DNA of 64,000 bases from DATLGB01 sp038232275 (GTDB lineage Bacteria; Actinomycetota; Thermoleophilia; Solirubrobacterales; Solirubrobacteraceae), in contig JBBSIC010000004.1 in NCBI GenBank assembly GCA_038232275.1, positions 28,848-92,847 on the forward strand, in the 5' to 3' direction. Position numbers and translations under genes: made by a program. How positions within the stretch are numbered: the stretch's first letter is position 1; each line of letters opens with the position of its first letter. Below are positions 60,171 through 64,000 of the stretch, piece by piece. Below the pieces are notes generated by a model that saw only the letters and a list, made by a program, of their open reading frames with translations, did no database searches and was not told the DNA's origin.

Positions 60171-63100
60171 CTAAGTTCGCGAGTCCACGAGCTGTCGCAA
60201 GCGTGCGACAAGTTCGCGCCGGTATCGGCGCTCGTCGGTGGCCTCGACGTCGGGATTGTTCTCGACGTGTCGCACTCCGTACTCGTCGGGTTCGCTGAGT
60301 CGCGTGTCCTCGCCCCAGCTGAAACGGTCCGCGCGGTGCAGGATGAACAGCAGGCCGCGGAGGTCATCGGCGTCGGTGTGGTCGTTGGGCGCAAGTGCTC
60401 GTAGTCGTTCGGCGTCGCTCGCCCAGTCTTCGCCGAAGTGCGCATAGCCGTCGAAGGTCATCGAGAAATGGACCACCGCCTCGTACGGGCCTTGCGGGTC
60501 GGCAATCTCCGCCGGCCGGAGCTGACTGGAGGGCGTAAGCCCAAAGAGCTCGTGCGCGGCGCGGAGTGCAGCCTTCGCGACCGCCGCCGCATCGGCATCG
60601 ACGAACGTCGCCGAGAAACGCGGCGGGTGGGCGTCGGTTAGCCCCGCGGCTGTCAAGCGGGGCTCTTCCGGAACCTCGAAGCCCGTGGCGAGCAGCTCGA
60701 CGGTCGAACAGGCAGGGGTCCAGGCCGCGGTAAGTTGCGTGCCCTCGTGTGCGTAGAGGTTCACGACGCCCTCGTCGCGCAACCGCGCAGAGAGCTCACC
60801 TAGCGATCCCGCCGTCGCGCCGCGAGGCCAAGAGGTGACGAACTTGCGCTGCTCCTCTGTCTCAGGCGCCACACGGTGTGCCCGGGCAGTGCCGGCCCGC
60901 AGCTCTTGGAGGCGCGCTAGTGGATCGGTTTCGCCCTGCCCGGCGAGTCGGCAGCCGACGATCGTGCCGGTCCGGCCAACGCCGCCCCAGCAGTGGACGT
61001 AGACCACCTCGTCGTGGGCAAGCGCCTCGTCGATCACATGCAGGGCGGCGCGTGCGATCCACGGTTGGGGGACCTGCACATCTCGGATCGGGAGGCGGAT
61101 GTGTCGCACGTCGACTCCTCGGATGGCGGCGCGGTTGCGCAGGAGTTGCGCGTAGGGATACAGAGGCGGTCGTCCTTCGCCCTCCTCGGTGAGGTCCACG
61201 AAGCAGGTGATCCCTGCGTCGAGGAACTCGTCAAGCTTCGCGGTTGCCTCTTCTTTCGTGGGTGCTCCCGGATATGGTCCGGCCGCCAGCCGCCCCGCCT
61301 CGACCCAGAACCCGTCGCCGGGGAGCGGCAGTCCGGCATCGCCGCCTTCTGCGATGTCGTAGAGCGCATCGGCGAGTGCGACGATCCGGTCGCGCTCGAC
61401 CAGGAGCTCCCGCCAGTGCTCCGGGATCGCCTCTTCGCCGTAGAGCGCGCCCGCGAGCTGTCCGGCGATCGCGGCCGTGGTGTCGGCGTCGTCGCCGAGG
61501 TTCGCTGCAGCGAGCACAGCATCGGCGTAGCTGTCGGTTCGCGAGACGGCCCAGAGCGCTGCCTCCAGCGACAGTGGGGCGAACCCCTCCCCTCGGATCT
61601 GTGGTGGGTTGCGGTGGAGGAACGAGCCCGCGGCGATTTCGGCGACCCGAGGACAGAGGTTCATGGGGTCGGTCCACAGGTCCGCCCTGTAGGTACCCGG
61701 GCCCAGCAGGACCTCTTTGCCGTCCCCGCGTAGCGCACCGATGAGCAGCGCCGTGAAGTACCGCGTCGCGTCGATTGCTTCGCGCATTCCGTGAGTCGTC
61801 CGGACTTGGTTGATCACGTCCTGCATCGCGACGCCGTCCGCGACGCGCGTCGCCTGGAACATCGCCAGCGGTGCGATGCGCATGAGCGAGCCGTTGCCAC
61901 CCGCGTCCTTCGCGCTGTCGCCGGGGAAGGGCTCGCGGGTCGCCTCGAAGCGTTCCAGCGCCTGCCGGGTAGCGTTGCCGATGTCAAAGCACACGCCCGT
62001 GCTCGCGCGGTAGCCGTGCCGATACCAGCGCAGCCAGCGTCCGAGCGCGTCGACGGGCGCGTGCCATCGTCGTGCGATGAGGCTCTCGGCCAAGCAGATC
62101 GCCATGGAGGTGTCGTCTGTCCATGCTCCGGCCGGAAGATGGAACGGCCCGCCTCCGACGATGTCAGTCAGTGGTGGGAAGGACCCAGGAGTCGAGAACT
62201 CGATTGTCGTGCCCAGCGCGTCTCCGGCGGCCAGGCCGAGGAAGGTTCCGCGGAAGCGGGACCGGCGGGTCGGAGGCTGTGAGGAGTCTGCGTCGCTGTC
62301 CGGCCTCATCAGGAGGCCCGCACTCCATCGGGTTTGCTCGTCGACGATCGCATCGCGTTCGGCACGGAGCGCGTCGATAGTTCGACGGGTGTGATCGAGC
62401 ACGCGGTCGATCGCGCCGCTGTAGGCGTACTCGAAGTCGTCGTCCGGGTCGCCCGGTGTCGTGAACGCGAACTCAGCCTTGATCTCCTCCTCTTGCGAGA
62501 GAAGCCAGGCCTGGGCGCGAACCAGGGCGTCCTGCACGAGCTCGTTGCGAGGCGCTAGGACGGGAAGCGGAACCGCGCCCGGATCCTCTGTGCTCGGAGT
62601 CGCACTGCCGCGGACGAGCTGTTCGAGCTCGTCGACGACGCGCTGGAGCTCGTCGACCATCCACTGCTGGACGCGAGGCTGGAAGACCTCGAGCAAGCTC
62701 CGGTAGTACCAGAGGTGGTCCTCTGGGTCTTGCACGTTGAAGCGCTCCCAGAGCGCGGCGCCGTGCTCGCGGAAGTCGCGCAAGATCGCTCGGGCGTTGT
62801 CGAGCTTGTCGGCGAGCGAGACGAGCAGCACGTCCGGTTGAGCCCAGGCGAGGTGGCGGAGGTAGGCCTCCTTACGTTCGCGCCACGGCGGCTTTGGCGT
62901 CTCGAAGGTGTCGCTGCAGGCGGCGACGATGGAAGCGACCTCTTCTCCGAACCTCTCGCGGATCGCGGCCAGCGTTTGCTCACCGCCCTGATCCTCGGCC
63001 GCATCGTGCAAGAGAGCGGCGATGGCTTGGGCCTCGGTTCCGCCGGCCTCGATGACGAGGCTGGTCACCGAGAGCAGGTGCCCGAGGTACGGGATGTCGC

Positions 63101-63188
63101 CGCCCTTCCGGAGCTGTAGCGCGTGAGTCTCGGCGGCAAACGCCAGCGCAGCGGAGAACTTCTCGGTCAGTCGGGGGTCGTCGGTCAT
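60171..63188 (-). CDS. HD hydrolase-ADP-ribosylglycohydrolase-tyrosine phosphatase fusion
   Basis: A 1005-residue protein, ATG 63188. Residues 10-170: Rel/SpoT/MESH1-like HD domain, with His22 and His37, HD at 61-62, ED at 65-66, and SLADKLDNAR (Asp127). Residues 200-310: helical linker. Residues 311-640: ADP-ribosylglycohydrolase with GDALG (322), WTDDTSM (356) and LGDDADTTAAIAG (565), the magnesium residues of DraG/ARH. Residues 633-790: dual-specificity phosphatase, nucleophile in HCWGGVGRTG (732-741). Residues 791-1005: unrecognised. All three active sites look intact. Predicted to remove nucleotide alarmones, ADP-ribose and phosphate; which is physiological is unknown. Upstream zinc-ribbon gene overlaps by ATGA. 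Confidence 0.85.
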   Translation of the reverse strand: MTDDPRLTEKFSAALAFAAETHALQLRKGGDIPYLGHLLSVTSLVIEAGGTEAQAIAALLHDAAEDQGGEQTLAAIRERFGEEVASIVAACSDTFETPKPPWRERKEAYLRHLAWAQPDVLLVSLADKLDNARAILRDFREHGAALWERFNVQDPEDHLWYYRSLLEVFQPRVQQWMVDELQRVVDELEQLVRGSATPSTEDPGAVPLPVLAPRNELVQDALVRAQAWLLSQEEEIKAEFAFTTPGDPDDDFEYAYSGAIDRVLDHTRRTIDALRAERDAIVDEQTRWSAGLLMRPDSDADSSQPPTRRSRFRGTFLGLAAGDALGTTIEFSTPGSFPPLTDIVGGGPFHLPAGAWTDDTSMAICLAESLIARRWHAPVDALGRWLRWYRHGYRASTGVCFDIGNATRQALERFEATREPFPGDSAKDAGGNGSLMRIAPLAMFQATRVADGVAMQDVINQVRTTHGMREAIDATRYFTALLIGALRGDGKEVLLGPGTYRADLWTDPMNLCPRVAEIAAGSFLHRNPPQIRGEGFAPLSLEAALWAVSRTDSYADAVLAAANLGDDADTTAAIAGQLAGALYGEEAIPEHWRELLVERDRIVALADALYDIAEGGDAGLPLPGDGFWVEAGRLAAGPYPGAPTKEEATAKLDEFLDAGITCFVDLTEEGEGRPPLYPYAQLLRNRAAIRGVDVRHIRLPIRDVQVPQPWIARAALHVIDEALAHDEVVYVHCWGGVGRTGTIVGCRLAGQGETDPLARLQELRAGTARAHRVAPETEEQRKFVTSWPRGATAGSLGELSARLRDEGVVNLYAHEGTQLTAAWTPACSTVELLATGFEVPEEPRLTAAGLTDAHPPRFSATFVDADAAAVAKAALRAAHELFGLTPSSQLRPAEIADPQGPYEAVVHFSMTFDGYAHFGEDWASDAERLRALAPNDHTDADDLRGLLFILHRADRFSWGEDTRLSEPDEYGVRHVENNPDVEATDERRYRRELVARLRQLVDSRT

Positions 63189-63769
63189 TGGTTGTGGAGC
63201 GAGGCGTTGAGGGAATCGATGCGGTCCGGGGCGGAGAGCTTGTCGCCGTAGAGGTAGACCTCGCTCTCGGGCGTAGGCCGCACTTCGACGAGCCGTTCTC
63301 CGTAGCGCTCCCGAAGGATCTCGAAGACCGCTTCGAAGCGCTGGTAGCCCTCCCAGTACGCGAGCTCACGCCAGATCGCTTTGTGCCGCCGGCGCAGGAT
63401 CGTCCAATGTTCGCCGTCGCGCTCCTCGAAGTCCCAGTCGATGCGGAGCTTCCGGCCGCGAAGCTCTGGCAGCTGGTTGGCCGTCTTCAGCTCCAGGTCG
63501 TCGGCGCGCCTCCACCGGTCCTCGCGAGCATTGACGTTCGGGAGCTCAGCCTGTGCGCGCGGGTTGCCCGCAGCTGCCGCAGTACGCGTCTCGTCGCCGG
63601 TGGGGTGGGGGACGATGAGCAGCATCCGATCGCATTTCGGACAACACACATCGAGCAGCTCTTCGTACAGCTCCTCGTTATCGGCCCCGCGACCCACCCA
63701 TCCGCAAGACGGGCATGTCAGCTCGGCCTCGCGGTCGTACTCCCAGGAGCCGAGGTGGCGTGCGCTCAC
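63185..63769 (-). CDS. Zinc-ribbon protein of the HD-ARH-phosphatase operon
   Basis: A 194-residue protein from GTG 63769. N-terminal zinc ribbon: ELTCPSCGWVGRG (Cys-x2-Cys at about 19-22) and DVCCPKCDRMLLIV. The C-terminal 100 residues (DWDFEERDGEHWTILRRRHKAIWRELAYWEGYQRFEAVFEIL) are helical and unrecognised. It overlaps the TPR gene upstream (GTGA) and the fusion gene downstream (ATGA), so the three proteins are made together. Confidence 0.75.
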   Translation of the reverse strand: MSARHLGSWEYDREAELTCPSCGWVGRGADNEELYEELLDVCCPKCDRMLLIVPHPTGDETRTAAAAGNPRAQAELPNVNAREDRWRRADDLELKTANQLPELRGRKLRIDWDFEERDGEHWTILRRRHKAIWRELAYWEGYQRFEAVFEILRERYGERLVEVRPTPESEVYLYGDKLSAPDRIDSLNASLHNQ

Positions 63770-64000
63770 GCTGCCTCCTCAAGCGTGGCGAGCAGCTCGT
63801 CAGCGTCGGTCTCCTGATCGCCCGCGTGCTCGAGCTCCAGGGCGCGCTCGTACGCCGCGCGCGCTTCGACGGTTTCGCCGAGCACCTGCGCAACCTTGCC
63901 CAGCCAGCACCAGTTCCAGCTCCCACAGGGCGCTATCTCCGTGTAGTGGCGCAGGTGGCGATAGGCCTCTTGGTAGCGGCCGAGGCCGTACAGGGTGTAC
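63766..64000 (-). CDS. TPR-repeat protein, 5' end outside window
   Basis: The last 78 codons of a protein that begins beyond the right edge. It reads YTLYGLGRYQEAYRHLRHYTE, SWNWCWLGKVAQVLGETVEARAAYERALELEHAG, which are tetratricopeptide repeats (W-x2-LG-x7-A-x3-Y-x2-AL-E), ending DELLATLEEAA. TPR modules bind peptides or scaffold complexes; this is the first visible gene of the zinc-ribbon/fusion operon. Confidence 0.8.
   Translation of the reverse strand, partial: YTLYGLGRYQEAYRHLRHYTEIAPCGSWNWCWLGKVAQVLGETVEARAAYERALELEHAGDQETDADELLATLEEAA

Overview
The window is high-GC DNA with long actinobacterial-style genes, frequent GTG and TTG starts and very compact operons (4-base ATGA or GTGA stop/start overlaps). 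Gene content (a complete 14-subunit Complex I, an ECF41-type sigma factor, DUF5995 and LURP-one-like proteins, small proteins of the Solirubrobacterales type) suggests an actinobacterium, perhaps class Thermoleophilia. That placement is inferred from gene style; no rRNA is present to confirm it.

Region 1 (about 0-20.2 kb, almost all minus strand) is respiratory. nuoA-I (20.17-11.06 kb) and nuoJ-N (6.75-0.78 kb) together encode all 14 NADH:quinone oxidoreductase subunits, but the set is cut in two by about 4.3 kb holding a drug-type ABC exporter, a cold-shock protein, a YceI protein and small unknowns. A prepilin-like gene is cut off at the left edge.

Region 2 (20.2-25.1 kb) has a cupredoxin lipoprotein and a cytochrome c lipoprotein back to back, serS, and a flavoprotein-ECF41 sigma pair with a good match to the ECF41 promoter just before the flavoprotein start.

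Region 3 (25.2-45.2 kb) is mixed housekeeping and accessory DNA: YihY, a holin-X operon, an oxidoreductase, GlnB-Amt, two tRNA-Ser genes, an SDR/SRPBCC pair, DUF4393 and DUF445 proteins, a GGDEF/HD-GYP protein and a two-component system. Five genes here carry reading-frame breaks (PepSY protein, patatin, SLOG/TIR-like protein, response regulator, and a secreted barrel protein), while the roughly 15 kb of nuo genes has none.

Region 4 (45.6-64 kb) starts at tRNA-Arg and looks like a defence island: AbiTii protein, IS110, a beta-CASP metallo-nuclease coupled to a PD-(D/E)xK protein, IS1595 with intact target duplication, an EVE-like reader, McrB-McrC, an extra nuclease, a RecB-like nuclease/helicase, and a minus-strand operon of TPR protein, zinc-ribbon protein and a 1005-residue fusion of HD hydrolase, ADP-ribosylglycohydrolase and tyrosine phosphatase. 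The last is the strongest candidate for an undescribed system.
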